This document shows positions 46,806-55,850 of a stretch of DNA of 64,000 nt, piece by piece. Numbering within the stretch: position 1 is the stretch's first letter; each line of letters opens with the position of its first letter. A program made the translations under genes and the position numbers. Below the pieces are notes generated by a model. That model worked only from the letters and a program-made list of their open reading frames with translations. It had not been told where the DNA came from and did not search any database. Source of the DNA: Herbiconiux aconitum (GTDB lineage Bacteria > Actinomycetota > Actinomycetes > Actinomycetales > Microbacteriaceae); the NCBI RefSeq assembly GCF_024979235.1, contig NZ_JANLCM010000001.1:930001-994000 (forward strand), read 5' to 3'.

Positions 46806-49751
46806 TCACCTCTTCTCTGTGCTGGTCGCACTGCTGGTCGCACCCGGCTCGGGGGTCGGGTTCTGGGTCGGGTGTTCGTCGCCGGCGGGCGATGGGTCAT
46901 CGGCAGTGGAGGCATCCGGGGCCCCCGCGGCAGGCACGAGTTCCGCGATCTCAGGAAGGGGCTCCGGCACCAGGGGCGCCGGTTGCAGCTCGACCACCAC
47001 GACCGGTCGTGCACCCGCCTCGAGCCGTGCGCCGTGGTGGGCGACGACGAGCGTCGTTCCGAGCGGCAACGCTCCGTGCACGATGCCGAGCGCGTGCTGG
47101 AGGTGGGCGGTCGGGATGCCCGTGCCGTCGATGGCCACGAGACGCGCCTTCGACACCGCAGCGAGCGCGACCTGGTAGGTCCACTCGGCCGCGGCGGCGG
47201 TACCCCAGAGGTCGTCGAGTTCCTCGCCGAGGTCGCGCCGGAGCCGTTCGAGCACGCTGAGCGCTCCGGGGGGCAGCGCGAGCCGCACCGCGGGGGCGTC
47301 GAGGTCGACCGGACGCTCCACCAACACCGAGTGGCGACGCAGGGCCGCCGCCTGGAACGGCAGCGCATTGTCGAGCACGCGCAGATGGCCTGAGAGCACC
47401 CGCTGGCGCCCCGCGATGGCGGCCACCACGGCATCCGGATGCGTCGACGCCGCCCCCGTCACCACCACGAGGTCGCCGGGCTCGGCGCGCACGCCGAACG
47501 ATGCGGCGTCGGCGGCTTCGACGATGGTGCGTTCGGCGGCGATGGCGAACGGATGCTCGCCCTCGTCGAGCGGACGCCACGCGGTCGCGTCGAGCATCTC
47601 CCGCACCCCCTCGCCCTCGAGGTCGACGTTCGGCAGGATGCGCCGGAGCGGCGCCGGCAGCGCCCAGGCCAGCCGGCCGAGCAGCATCATGACCGCGGGA
47701 ATGAATGTCATCCGCACCAGGAACGCATCGATGAACACACCGGCGGCAAGGCCCAGAGCGATCGGCTGCAGCACCGCGCTGCCGCCCGGCACGAACGACG
47801 CGAACACGGCGAACATGATGCAGGCGGCGGCCGTCACCACCCGTGCGGCGCCGATGAACCCGTGCCGCACCGCGGTGTGCGGGTCGGCACCCTTCACGTG
47901 CTCCTCGCGCATCCGCGACACCAGGAAGACCTGGTAGTCCATGGCCAACCCGAACAACACCGCCATCAAGAGGATGGGGAAGAAGCTGATCACCGGCCCC
48001 ACCTTCGCCACGCCGAGGAGGTCGGCGAACCAGCCCCACTCGAAGACCGCGGTCACGATGCCGAACGAGGCGCCCACCGAGAGCAGGTAGCCGATGGTGG
48101 CCGAGATCGGCACCGCCAGCGAGCGGAACACGATGGTGAGCAGGATGATGCACAGCCCCACCACGACGATCGCGAACGGCAGCAGCGCGTCGGCGAGCCT
48201 CGCCGAGACGTCGATGCCGAGGGCGGTGGTGCCGGTCACCTGGTAGGTGAATCCGTTGGCCTCCTCGAAGCCGGGCGCCATGCCCCGGATCGTGTTCACC
48301 AGATCTTCGGTCTGCACGCTGTCGGGTGCGCTGTCGGGGATGATCGACACGATCGCCATGTCGGCCGTGGTGTTCGGGATGCCCTGACTCACCGATTCGA
48401 CGTCGTCGAGCCCCGCGAACTGGTCGTGCAGCGCGGTGAGCGCGCCGCTGATGTCGAGCGTCTTCGAGATGTCGGCGGTCACGAGGAGCGGGCCATTGAA
48501 CCCGGGCCCGAAACCCTCGGCCAGCAGGTCATAGCCCTCGCGCGACTGCGAGCCGGGCGGGTCGTATCCCGCGTCGGGCAGCGTGAGCCGCATCGATCCG
48601 GCCGGCAGCGCCACGATCGCGAGCCCGATGACGACGACACCGACGGTGATTATCGGCTTCGCGGTGATGAGCTTCACCCACCGTGCACCCATGGTGCGGT
48701 GGGTTCCGTCGGCGGCGAGCTCACGTCGCGCGGCCCGCGACGTGGGCTTCGGCGTCATCCGTTTGCCCAGCAGGCCCATGATGGCGGGCAGCAAGGTGAG
48801 GGCCACGATCACGGCGATGACTACCGAGATGGCGGCGCCGAGCCCCATCACGGTGAGGAACGGGATCTGCACCACCGAGAGGCCGAGCAGCGCGATGATC
48901 ACCGTCAGCGCCGCGAACACCACTGCGCTGCCCGCGGTCGACACGGCGATCGCCGCGGATTCCTTCGGGTCCATCCCGCGGATGAGCTGTGCCCGATGCC
49001 GCGACACGATGAACAGGGCGTAGTCGATGCCGACGGCGAGCCCCAGCATGGTCGCCAGCAGGGGAGCGGTCGATGAGATGTCGACGAATCCCGAGGCGAT
49101 CGTGATGGTGGTCGTCGTGATGGCGACGCCGATCACCGCGGTGACCAGCGGCATCCCGGCGGCCAGCAGTGAACCGAAGGTGATCAGCAGCACGATGAAC
49201 GCCACCACCAGACCGATCACCTCGGTGTAATCGATGCCTTCGGCCGGCGGATCGGCCACGTTCGCGTAGGCCACCGTCATTCCGCCGGTCGCCGCCTGGT
49301 CGCCGATCGCCACCACGGCCGCGTCGTCGGCGGGCGTGAGGGATGTCGTCGGCACGCCGTACTGGATCGTGGAGTACGCCATGGTTCCGTCGTCGTTGAC
49401 CTGACCGGTCACGTTCGCATCGAAGGGGCCGGTGACGCTCGTCACGTGATCGAGCGCGGCCAGCGAGGTGTCGGCCGCGGCGATCTGCGACTCGAACGAG
49501 CTGACCTGACCGCCCGTCGGAGCCACGAAGATGACCTTGGCCGTGCCGCCGGATGCCTGTGGGAAACGCTGATCGAGCATGTCGATCGCCTGCTGCGACT
49601 CGGTACCCGGAATCTCGAACGAGGTCGAGAGCGTTCCGCCGAGCAGCTGGGCTCCTCCGACGAACAGACCGAGGATGACGACCCAGCCGACGATGACGGC
49701 GATGCTCCGTCTAGCGGCGAATCGCCCGATGCGATAAAGCAACGTTGCCAT
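46806..49751 (-). CDS. MmpL-like RND transporter with a C-terminal degenerate ABC-ATPase-like domain
   Basis: Protein of 981 residues. Residues 1-715 are a standard MMPL transporter: helix 1, an extracytoplasmic porter domain, five helices, a loop, and a second similar half with six helices (GLAVGIDYALFIVSRHR and GLAMDYQVFLVSRMRE are the conserved proton-relay segments). Residues about 715-925 form an extra cytosolic domain that follows the outline of an ABC ATPase (GDLVVVTGAASTHPDAVVAAIAG where a P-loop would be, RLVAIDGTGI where Walker B would be). It has no GKS/T and no signature motif, so it cannot be a normal ATPase. A Pro/Thr-rich tail ends the chain. Linked to the YhgE-like permease downstream, it probably exports a lipid or envelope component. 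Confidence 0.88.
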   Translation of the reverse strand: MATLLYRIGRFAARRSIAVIVGWVVILGLFVGGAQLLGGTLSTSFEIPGTESQQAIDMLDQRFPQASGGTAKVIFVAPTGGQVSSFESQIAAADTSLAALDHVTSVTGPFDANVTGQVNDDGTMAYSTIQYGVPTTSLTPADDAAVVAIGDQAATGGMTVAYANVADPPAEGIDYTEVIGLVVAFIVLLITFGSLLAAGMPLVTAVIGVAITTTTITIASGFVDISSTAPLLATMLGLAVGIDYALFIVSRHRAQLIRGMDPKESAAIAVSTAGSAVVFAALTVIIALLGLSVVQIPFLTVMGLGAAISVVIAVIVALTLLPAIMGLLGKRMTPKPTSRAARRELAADGTHRTMGARWVKLITAKPIITVGVVVIGLAIVALPAGSMRLTLPDAGYDPPGSQSREGYDLLAEGFGPGFNGPLLVTADISKTLDISGALTALHDQFAGLDDVESVSQGIPNTTADMAIVSIIPDSAPDSVQTEDLVNTIRGMAPGFEEANGFTYQVTGTTALGIDVSARLADALLPFAIVVVGLCIILLTIVFRSLAVPISATIGYLLSVGASFGIVTAVFEWGWFADLLGVAKVGPVISFFPILLMAVLFGLAMDYQVFLVSRMREEHVKGADPHTAVRHGFIGAARVVTAAACIMFAVFASFVPGGSAVLQPIALGLAAGVFIDAFLVRMTFIPAVMMLLGRLAWALPAPLRRILPNVDLEGEGVREMLDATAWRPLDEGEHPFAIAAERTIVEAADAASFGVRAEPGDLVVVTGAASTHPDAVVAAIAGRQRVLSGHLRVLDNALPFQAAALRRHSVLVERPVDLDAPAVRLALPPGALSVLERLRRDLGEELDDLWGTAAAAEWTYQVALAAVSKARLVAIDGTGIPTAHLQHALGIVHGALPLGTTLVVAHHGARLEAGARPVVVVELQPAPLVPEPLPEIAELVPAAGAPDASTADDPSPAGDEHPTQNPTPEPGATSSATSTEKR

Positions 49752-49801
49752 GAGTTCCCTCTCCCACCCCTCACAGAAGAGTATCGGCTGGCGTTGCCCG
49801 G

Positions 49802-51100
49802 TCAGGCCCCTTGAGCCGCCCCCGAACTGGGGTCTGACGATCTGCGGCGCATGAAATTCAGCACGTTCTGATCGACGATGATGTCGCTCGGCCGGAGCGG
49901 TCGCGTGAGGTAGAGACCCTCGAGCGAGGTCAGACGGCTGAGCGCCACGTAGGTCTGACCGGGGCTGAAGACGCGCGATCCGAGGTCGACCACCGCTTCG
50001 TCGTAGGTCTGGCCCTGCGATTTGTGGATGGTGACCGCCCAGGCCAACCGGAGGGGGAACTGGGTGAACTCGCCGATCACTTCCTTGGAGAGCTGCTTCG
50101 ACTCCGGCGCGTAGGAGTAGCGGTATTTCTCCCACGCCACCGGGTCGACCTCGTGCACCTCGCCGTCGACATCCACCCACACCGTCGAATCGATCTTCGT
50201 GACCGTGCCGACCGTTCCGTTCACCCAGCGCTGATCGGCGTCGTTGCGGAGGAACATCACCTGCGCACCCACCTTCAGCTCGAGATTGACGTCGGCCGGG
50301 TAGGTGCGGCCGCCGAAGTCGCCGCTGATCTCGGCCTTCGCCGAGAGCACGCGGCCCGGCAGCTTGCCGAGGGCGGTCTGGTTGATGCGGTTCACGGCAT
50401 CGTTGCGCGTGGCGAGGGTGATGGCCGTGTCGGGAGCGGGCGAGCGCGCACCGGTGGCGTTCAGCGCATCGGCGATCTCCTTCGTGACCATGCCGAACCG
50501 CACCGCGTTGAGCATGAACTTGAAATCGTCGTCGTGCTGGCGGTGGATCTCGGTCAGCTCGACGATCTCGAGCTCCGTCTCGTCCCACACCTTCGCATCG
50601 AAGAACCACATCGAGCGGTAGTGGTCGGCGAAGTAGGCGCGCTCGTCGCCGTCGCCAGGCACGGGCGCCAACTGGTACGGGTCGCCGAACAGCACCACCT
50701 GCACGCCGCCGAAGGCTTCGAGCGGGCGTTGCCGGGCCTGCCGCAACGAACGGTCCATCGCATCCATCAGATCGGCGTTCACCATCGACACCTCGTCGAT
50801 CACCAAGGTGTCGATGGTGTTGAGGAGCTTGCGCACGTCACCGTTCTGCTCGATGTCGTGGTCGGCGATGACCCCGATCGGCAGGCGGAAGAGGGAATGG
50901 ATCGTCTGACCGCCCACGTTCAGCGCGGCGACCCCGGTCGGGGCCGAGATGACGAGCTGTTTCTCGGTGTTCCAGGAGAGGTGGTTCAGCAGCGTCGACT
51001 TGCCGGTGCCGGCTCGGCCGGTGACGAAGACGTGCTTGCGGGTGCCCTCGATCTTGTCGAACACCCGCTGCTGCTCGGCAGAGAGGGTGGGCCTGGTCAT
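49802..51100 (-). CDS. PIF1/RecD-like superfamily 1 DNA helicase
   Basis: Helicase of 432 residues. Walker A is TGRAGTGKST, motif Ia APTGVAALNVGG, Walker B LVIDEVSMV, motif III FGDPYQLAPV, and the C-terminal motif V/VI region AVTIHKSQGQTYD...YVALSRLTSLEGLYL is complete, as in PIF1 and RecD2. An SH3-like insert (VGAQVMFLRND, VNGTVGTV) precedes the last motif. The ATG is leaderless (TAGATT six bases upstream). It should unwind 5'-3' and may act at G-quadruplexes or stalled forks. Only 50 bases separate it from the MmpL-like gene downstream. Confidence 0.93.
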   Translation of the reverse strand: MTRPTLSAEQQRVFDKIEGTRKHVFVTGRAGTGKSTLLNHLSWNTEKQLVISAPTGVAALNVGGQTIHSLFRLPIGVIADHDIEQNGDVRKLLNTIDTLVIDEVSMVNADLMDAMDRSLRQARQRPLEAFGGVQVVLFGDPYQLAPVPGDGDERAYFADHYRSMWFFDAKVWDETELEIVELTEIHRQHDDDFKFMLNAVRFGMVTKEIADALNATGARSPAPDTAITLATRNDAVNRINQTALGKLPGRVLSAKAEISGDFGGRTYPADVNLELKVGAQVMFLRNDADQRWVNGTVGTVTKIDSTVWVDVDGEVHEVDPVAWEKYRYSYAPESKQLSKEVIGEFTQFPLRLAWAVTIHKSQGQTYDEAVVDLGSRVFSPGQTYVALSRLTSLEGLYLTRPLRPSDIIVDQNVLNFMRRRSSDPSSGAAQGA

Positions 51101-51157
51101 CCGTCCAATCTACCCGCCCACGGGTGCCCGGAAACTGAGCCCGCCTAAACTGTGGAC
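51101..51157. promoter_or_regulatory. Divergent leaderless promoters
   Basis: This 57-base region holds two -10 boxes: TAGATT (51107-51112, minus) six bases before the helicase ATG, and TAAACT (51146-51151, plus) six bases before the ATG at 51158. Both transcripts would start at or next to their initiation codons. Confidence 0.65.
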
Positions 51158-52189
51158 ATGAGTACGGCGGATGGGGACGAGCGCACCGCGCTGCACCGAT
51201 CGGTCGTGATCTGGGTGGGCCTGTTCCTGCTCATCGTGGCTGCCTTGTTCTCGGCCATCGGCATCCTGAACCGCGAGCTCTACAGCGCTTCGGCCTTCGT
51301 GCGCATCTACCTCGACGCGGTCGCCCACCACGATGTGGATGCGGCGCTGGCCACCCCCGGTGTGGACCTCGGCACCGACGACGCGCCCGGCACCGGGTCG
51401 GCCGCCCTCGTGACCCCGGATGCGCTCGGCGGGCTCCACGACGTGAAGCAGCTCAGCGACACCGAGATGGCGCCGGGGCGCTACCGGATGGTCTACGGCT
51501 ACACCCTCTCGGGCCTCGATCAGCACCGCACCTACGCGCAGTCGGAGTTCGACGTGGTGCAGACCGGCACCAGCTGGCTCTTCTTCCCGGAGTGGCGCTT
51601 CGCGCGTTCGCCCGTCGCCACGGCCACCGTGACCATCTCTCATGCCTCGACGTTCACCGCCGGCCGGGCAGAGGTCGAGACCGCCGACCCGGCCGCCTTC
51701 CACGCCAGCCAGGACTTCCAGGTTCTCGTGCCGAGCCTCTACGTGCTCTCGCACGCATCCGAATACCTCGGTGCGAACCCGACGGCGATGGCCGCGACGG
51801 CGCCGAAGTCGTCGATCAGCGCGATCGTCGACGTGCAGCCGACCACGACCTTCCTCGATGAGGTGCAGACCTCGGTGAACGGGTTCCTCGACGACTGCGC
51901 CGAACAGACGGCGCTCTACCCGGCCGGCTGCCCCTTCGGGCAAGACGTCAACGACCGTATCGCCTCCGACCCCGCCTGGTCGATCGAGAGCTACCCGACG
52001 CTCACGATCTTGGCCGGGCAGGACAACTGGATCGTGCCCAACGCGGCGGGCGCTGCTCGCATCACAGTGGACATCCGCTCGCTGTTCGACGGCACCGTCA
52101 CGTCGCTCGACGCCTCGGTGCCTTTCGAGGTGACCTTCTCGCTCACCATCCAGCCCGACGGTTCGGTGCAGTTCTCGCCCCGCGCTTAG
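51158..52189 (+). CDS. Membrane-anchored extracytoplasmic protein, 343 aa
   Basis: Unknown function. A short cytosolic N-terminus is followed by one helix (about 17-40, VVIWVGLFLLIVAALFSAIGI) and a large outside domain of beta-rich character with two Cys residues (DDCAEQTALYPAGCPFG) that could form a disulfide. The first 60 outside residues (YLDAVAHHDVDAAL) resemble the NTF2-like/DUF4878 fold seen in actinobacterial surface proteins. The ATG at 51158 was chosen over the GTG at 51152 because of the leaderless -10. Its end overlaps the convergent CopD-CtaG gene by four bases. Confidence 0.8.
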   Translation: MSTADGDERTALHRSVVIWVGLFLLIVAALFSAIGILNRELYSASAFVRIYLDAVAHHDVDAALATPGVDLGTDDAPGTGSAALVTPDALGGLHDVKQLSDTEMAPGRYRMVYGYTLSGLDQHRTYAQSEFDVVQTGTSWLFFPEWRFARSPVATATVTISHASTFTAGRAEVETADPAAFHASQDFQVLVPSLYVLSHASEYLGANPTAMAATAPKSSISAIVDVQPTTTFLDEVQTSVNGFLDDCAEQTALYPAGCPFGQDVNDRIASDPAWSIESYPTLTILAGQDNWIVPNAAGAARITVDIRSLFDGTVTSLDASVPFEVTFSLTIQPDGSVQFSPRA

Positions 52190-54150
52190 CGACCGTCGCG
52201 CGACGCGAGCTTCTCGAGCATCGCGTTGTACTCCCCGAGCTCCGCCTCGCCGGTGCGATCGGCGTTGCGGTCGCGGCGCTTCGTCTCCTTCTTGTCGCTG
52301 AGACTCCACTGCACGGCCACCACCAGAGCCAGGATGAAGGTCGGGATCTCACCGATCGACCAGGCGATGCCACCCCCGGCCTGCTGGTCTTCGAGGGCGC
52401 TGACCCCCCAGGTGCGACCGGTCGCGCCGAACCAGTCGGCGAGCAGCAGCCCCGTGCCGCTCATCAGGGCGAGCCCGAAGAAGGCGTGGAACGCCATCGT
52501 GGCGAGCAGGAGCAGCAGCCGGAAGGGATAGGGCAGCTTGTAGGGCACCGGATCGATGCCGATCAGCGCTTGCACGAAGAGGTAGCCCACGATGAGGAAG
52601 TGCACGATCATCCACTCGTGGCCGAGGTGGTCTTCGGTCGCCCAGCGGAACAACGGCGTGTAGTAGAAGGCCACGAGACTGGTGGCGAAGAGCACGCCGG
52701 CGACGATCGGGTTCGCGATCACGGTCGCGGCGCGGGAGTGCACGGCGAGCAGGATCCACTCGCGCATGCCCCGCGTGCCGTCGTCGCGCTTGCGGATGGC
52801 CCGGAGCGCGAGGGTCACGGGCCCGGCGGGAACGAGCAGCAGCGGCACCGCCATGCTGAGGGTCATGTGCCCGAACATGTGCATGCTGAACAGGTACTTC
52901 TCGTAGACGTTGAGCCCGCCGTTGGTGATGTAGAACAGCAGCAGGAGGCCGGCGATCCACAGCACGGTGCGATACCAGGGCCAGCGGTCGCCCCGTCGGC
53001 GCAGACGCAGCACGCCGGCGACGTAGAAGACGATGCCGAAGCCGCAGACCAGAATCCAGATCAGGTCGAAGTTCCACTGGGTGAGGAAGTTCGACACGGT
53101 GAGTTCGGGCGGCAGGGGCGAGCCGGTGAGGATCTCGGCCGCCGTCTGCACGGTGGGCACCGTCTCGGGCACCGGGGTCGCGGTGCGCGCGAGGGCGGCG
53201 GCGAAGCCGGAAGCGATGCCCATGAACCCGAGCTCGGCCACGATCAGCCACCAGAAGTGGCGGCGGCGTCCGGTGTCGCCGAGCTTCTTGATGACGATGC
53301 GGCGGTGCAGCGCACCGACCACCCCGAGAGCGATGAGGGCGCCGACCTTCACCAGCACCAGCAGGCCGTAGGGGGTGAGCAGGCGATCGAGTGAGCCGAT
53401 CCGCAGTTCGGCGCTCACATATCCGGATGCCGCCACCACGATGAAGCAGACGAGGGCGACACTGGAGTAGCGGGTGACGATGTCGACCAGCTTCGGGGTC
53501 TCGATCTGGCGGCTGATCAGAGCGATCACCGTGAGACCGCCGAGCCAGGCGGCCGCGAAGATGAGGTGCAGACCGAGCGCCGTGATGGCCGCGTCGTGGC
53601 CTGTGGTGCCGGCGGCGTGCCCTTGCTGCGCCATCGGAACCAGCGAGGCGACGGCGAGCAGCCCGACGAAGAAGAGCGCGGTGCGGTTGCGAACCGCGAA
53701 GCAGAGCACCGTGACCACAGCGCCGATGAGGGTGGTCTGCAGCCAGGCCTGACCGAGCTCGATCTGGGTGAGGAACTGGCCGAGGCCCTGACTGAAGGTG
53801 TCGTCGAAGCTGAGCGCGCGGGCGGTGACGCTGAGATAGCTGAAGAAGCCGGTGAACGCGGCGGCGACGGTGAAGACGGCGGCGGAGCCGGCCGCCACGT
53901 CGAGTGCCCGGCCGTAGGCGGCGCTGGCGGGCGGGATGGCGAACAGCACGAGGCCGATCGCGCCGATCATGCCGGAGGCTGCGAGGTTCACGAGCATCGT
54001 GGAGGTCGGCAGACCGAAGCGCACCACGGCTCCCGGGTCTTCGAGCAGCTGCGGGGCGGCGCCACCGCCGATGGCCAGCGCTACCAGGAGTGCGGCGAAC
54101 GCGACCGCCACGAGTGTGGCTGGTCCGGCGATCCGAACGACTCTCAGCAC
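52186..54150 (-). CDS. CopD-CtaG fusion: copper import and cytochrome oxidase assembly
   Basis: Membrane protein of 654 residues with about 16 helices. Residues about 1-330 are CopD-like: AQQGHAAGTTGHDAAITALGLHLIFAAAWLGGL has the conserved copper-binding His residues. Residues about 350-610 are a CtaG (caa3-type oxidase assembly) domain with YEKYLFSMHMFGHMTLSM and DHLGHEWMIVHFL, again His/Met-rich. The fusion brings copper across the membrane to build the CuB centre. It may receive copper from the CopC and YcnI proteins encoded at 15-16 kb. The GTG start is leaderless (TAAGGT six bases upstream). Confidence 0.93.
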   Translation of the reverse strand: MLRVVRIAGPATLVAVAFAALLVALAIGGGAAPQLLEDPGAVVRFGLPTSTMLVNLAASGMIGAIGLVLFAIPPASAAYGRALDVAAGSAAVFTVAAAFTGFFSYLSVTARALSFDDTFSQGLGQFLTQIELGQAWLQTTLIGAVVTVLCFAVRNRTALFFVGLLAVASLVPMAQQGHAAGTTGHDAAITALGLHLIFAAAWLGGLTVIALISRQIETPKLVDIVTRYSSVALVCFIVVAASGYVSAELRIGSLDRLLTPYGLLVLVKVGALIALGVVGALHRRIVIKKLGDTGRRRHFWWLIVAELGFMGIASGFAAALARTATPVPETVPTVQTAAEILTGSPLPPELTVSNFLTQWNFDLIWILVCGFGIVFYVAGVLRLRRRGDRWPWYRTVLWIAGLLLLFYITNGGLNVYEKYLFSMHMFGHMTLSMAVPLLLVPAGPVTLALRAIRKRDDGTRGMREWILLAVHSRAATVIANPIVAGVLFATSLVAFYYTPLFRWATEDHLGHEWMIVHFLIVGYLFVQALIGIDPVPYKLPYPFRLLLLLATMAFHAFFGLALMSGTGLLLADWFGATGRTWGVSALEDQQAGGGIAWSIGEIPTFILALVVAVQWSLSDKKETKRRDRNADRTGEAELGEYNAMLEKLASRDGR

Positions 54151-54156
54151 TCGACC

Positions 54157-54162
54157 ACCTTA
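54157..54162 (-). promoter_or_regulatory. Leaderless -10 box of the CopD-CtaG gene
   Basis: TAAGGT on the minus strand ends six bases before the GTG at 54150. Confidence 0.6.
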
Positions 54163-54187
54163 CGCGTCCGTTCCTGACGTTAAACAC

Positions 54188-54219
54188 GGAAGGGTGACGA
54201 CCGAAGTCGTCACCCTTCC
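54188..54219 (-). terminator. Strong terminator after the HU gene
   Basis: GGAAGGGTGACGAC and its exact complement form a 14-bp stem with a four-base loop. Read on the minus strand it is followed by a short T-rich stretch. It lies 15 bases after the HU stop. Confidence 0.9.
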
Positions 54220-54233
54220 GAAGGACTGCTGTC

Positions 54234-54521
54234 TTACTTGGCGGCAGCCTTCAGCTTCGAACCAGCCGAGATCTTGACGGAGTGACCCGCGGGGATCTCG
54301 ATCGTGGCGCCGGTCTGCGGGTTGCGGCCGGTGCGAGCGGCGCGCGAGGTGCGCTCGACAGCGAGCCAGCCCGGGATCGTGACCTTGGTGCCCGAGGCAA
54401 CCGAGTCGGCCAGCGTGGAGAAGAGAGCGTCAAGAACCTCGTTGACGGAAGCCTGCGTCTGGCCGGAAGCGGCGGCGACGGCTGCGACGAGCTCGGTCTT
54501 GTTCAGTGACTTGTCAGCCAT
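54234..54521 (-). CDS. hup: Nucleoid protein HU
   Basis: DNA-bending protein of 95 residues. SLNKTELVAAVA and the beta-arm region RTGRNPQTGATIEIPAGHSV are diagnostic, with the intercalating Pro in GRNPQTG. It lacks the Lys/Ala-rich tail found in mycobacterial HupB, so it is the short form. GAGGAGGAC precedes the ATG. It follows rpsN by 104 bases in the same direction and has its own terminator. Confidence 0.98.
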   Translation of the reverse strand: MADKSLNKTELVAAVAAASGQTQASVNEVLDALFSTLADSVASGTKVTIPGWLAVERTSRAARTGRNPQTGATIEIPAGHSVKISAGSKLKAAAK

Positions 54522-54625
54522 TTAAGGTGTCCTCCTCGGACCTTTTCGCTGCGGATGCAGCTGTTTACTTGGAACGGTCCCGGCCACCAGGGCCAGTTCG
54601 GTTGGTCGGTATGACCGTGGGTAAT

Positions 54626-54931
54626 TTACCAGCTGGACTTCGTAATGCCCGGCAATTCGCCCCGGTGCGCCATGTCACGGAAACGAACCCGCGAAATGCC
54701 GAACTTGGTGAGAACACCACGGGGACGACCGTCGACGGCGTCGCGGCTGCGAACACGGATCGGCGATGCGTTGCGGGGGAGCTTCTGCAGACCGAGGCGA
54801 GCGGCTTCGCGCTCCTCGTCGGTCGACGTCGGGCTCACGAGAGCCTTCTTCAGCTCGAGGCGCTTGGCCGCGTAGCGGTTCACGATCACCTTGCGCTGCT
54901 CGTTACGGGCAATCTTGCTCTTCTTGGCCAT
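54626..54931 (-). CDS. rpsN: 30S ribosomal protein S14, zinc-independent type
   Basis: Ribosomal protein of 101 residues. The long S14 form [14 protein letters not shown]...[17 protein letters not shown] has no cysteines, so it is the C-minus paralogue that does not need zinc. It is last in the rpmB-rpmG-rpsN operon; ATG is four bases after the rpmG stop. In mycobacteria and streptomycetes such a set is repressed by Zur and replaces zinc-binding copies. No Zur-box-like sequence is seen upstream of rpmB here. Confidence 0.97.
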   Translation of the reverse strand: MAKKSKIARNEQRKVIVNRYAAKRLELKKALVSPTSTDEEREAARLGLQKLPRNASPIRVRSRDAVDGRPRGVLTKFGISRVRFRDMAHRGELPGITKSSW

Positions 54932-54935
54932 GTGG

Positions 54936-55103
54936 TTACCGCTCCTCTCGGAAGTCGACGTGCTTGCGGATGACCGGGTCGTACTTCTTCAGCACGAGAC
55001 GGTCGGGGTCGTTGCGACGGTTCTTCTTGGTCACGTAGGTGTAACCGGTGCCTGCCGTCGAACGGAGCTTGATGATCGGACGGACGTCCTGCTGCTTTGC
55101 CAT
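54936..55103 (-). CDS. rpmG: 50S ribosomal protein L33, zinc-independent type
   Basis: Protein of 55 residues, too short for many gene finders. It starts [20 protein letters not shown] and ends HVDFREER. The two CxxC pairs of the zinc-binding form are absent. Its ATG overlaps the rpmB stop (TAATG) and its stop is four bases before rpsN. Confidence 0.96.
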   Translation of the reverse strand: MAKQQDVRPIIKLRSTAGTGYTYVTKKNRRNDPDRLVLKKYDPVIRKHVDFREER

Positions 55104-55339
55104 TAGATCTTCTCCCCACGGGCCAGGATGTCCTTGACGACAGACTCGATGCCGCGGGCGTCGATGACCTTGATGCCCTTGGCCGACAGGGTCAGCGTCA
55201 CGTTACGGCGAAGCGACGGCACGTAGTACGTCTTCTTCTGCACGTTCGGGTCGAAGCGGCGCTTGGTACGCCGGTGCGAGTGCGAGATGTTGTGACCGAA
55301 GCCGGGAACGGCTCCTGTCACCTGGCAGACTGCTGCCAT
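55103..55339 (-). CDS. rpmB: 50S ribosomal protein L28
   Basis: Protein of 78 residues starting [17 protein letters not shown], with [13 protein letters not shown] and a C-terminal [12 protein letters not shown] typical of L28. It has only one cysteine, so it is the zinc-independent form. GGAGGA lies five bases before the ATG. First gene of the rpmB-rpmG-rpsN operon and divergent from hipBA; the 247-base gap up to 55586 holds the hipBA operators and no clear rpmB promoter. Confidence 0.97.
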   Translation of the reverse strand: MAAVCQVTGAVPGFGHNISHSHRRTKRRFDPNVQKKTYYVPSLRRNVTLTLSAKGIKVIDARGIESVVKDILARGEKI

Positions 55340-55504
55340 TGTTTCCTCCATTTGGTTACCGTGAGACGACTGCCTCACCCAAGATGACTTGTCGGCGAGA
55401 TGCACCATGCGGGCACCTCACAATGGGCGGAGGATTCCACCCAACCTGTCTATGGTAGGCGACCCCCGCCTTTCCGCCAAATCTCGGCCTCTCGGGAAGG
55501 CTTG

Positions 55505-55522
55505 TGTGGACGATCGTCCACA
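55505..55522 (+). promoter_or_regulatory. hipBA operator 1
   Basis: TGTGGACGATCGTCCACA is a perfect 18-base palindrome and the strongest of three matching sites upstream of hipB. Confidence 0.85.
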
Positions 55523-55530
55523 TGTATCGT

Positions 55531-55548
55531 TGTGTATGATCGTCCACA
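55531..55548 (+). promoter_or_regulatory. hipBA operator 2
   Basis: TGTGTATGATCGTCCACA matches operator 1 at 16 of 18 positions and begins exactly 26 bases after it. It contains TATGAT (55535-55540), a candidate -10 box. Confidence 0.82.
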
Positions 55549-55556
55549 TTCACGGA

Positions 55557-55574
55557 GGTGGATGATCGTTCACA
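55557..55574 (+). promoter_or_regulatory. hipBA operator 3
   Basis: GGTGGATGATCGTTCACA is a weaker copy, again exactly 26 bases on, and ends next to the hipB ribosome binding site. Confidence 0.75.
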
Positions 55575-55586
55575 CCAGGGAGAAGC

Positions 55587-55850
55587 ATGTTCAAATCCGC
55601 ACGGGAATTGGGTGGCTACGTCCGTGAGCTCCGCCTCGAGCGAGAACTGACGCAAGCCGAGCTCGCAGAGCGCGCCGGGGTGTCGCGGGAGTGGCTGGTG
55701 GCGTTCGAGAAGGGCAAACCGAACGTCGATCTCGCGCGCGTTCTCGACGTGGTCGGAGCGCTGGGTATGACGCTCGATGTCGTGCCCGACGGCCGAGACG
55801 GCGGCAACGACGACCTGCTCCGCCGTCTGTTCGGAGGAGAAGCAGAATGA
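55587..55850 (+). CDS. hipB: HipB-like antitoxin, XRE-type DNA-binding protein
   Basis: Antitoxin and autorepressor of 87 residues. A Cro/CI helix-turn-helix covers about residues 10-65 (LTQAELAERAGVSREWLVAFEKGK), followed by an acidic tail. It should bind the three palindromes just upstream and neutralise HipA. GGGAGA lies before the ATG. The stop overlaps the hipA ATG (ATGA), ensuring coupled synthesis. Confidence 0.93.
   Translation: MFKSARELGGYVRELRLERELTQAELAERAGVSREWLVAFEKGKPNVDLARVLDVVGALGMTLDVVPDGRDGGNDDLLRRLFGGEAE

Noticed and set aside
52349..54187. Long frame in another minus-strand phase within CopD-CtaG
   Set aside because: Arg/Ala/Pro-rich shadow of a clearly recognised membrane protein.
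55340..55500. Zur box upstream of rpmB
   Set aside because: No TGATAAT-like inverted repeat is present, in contrast to the clear one at znuA.
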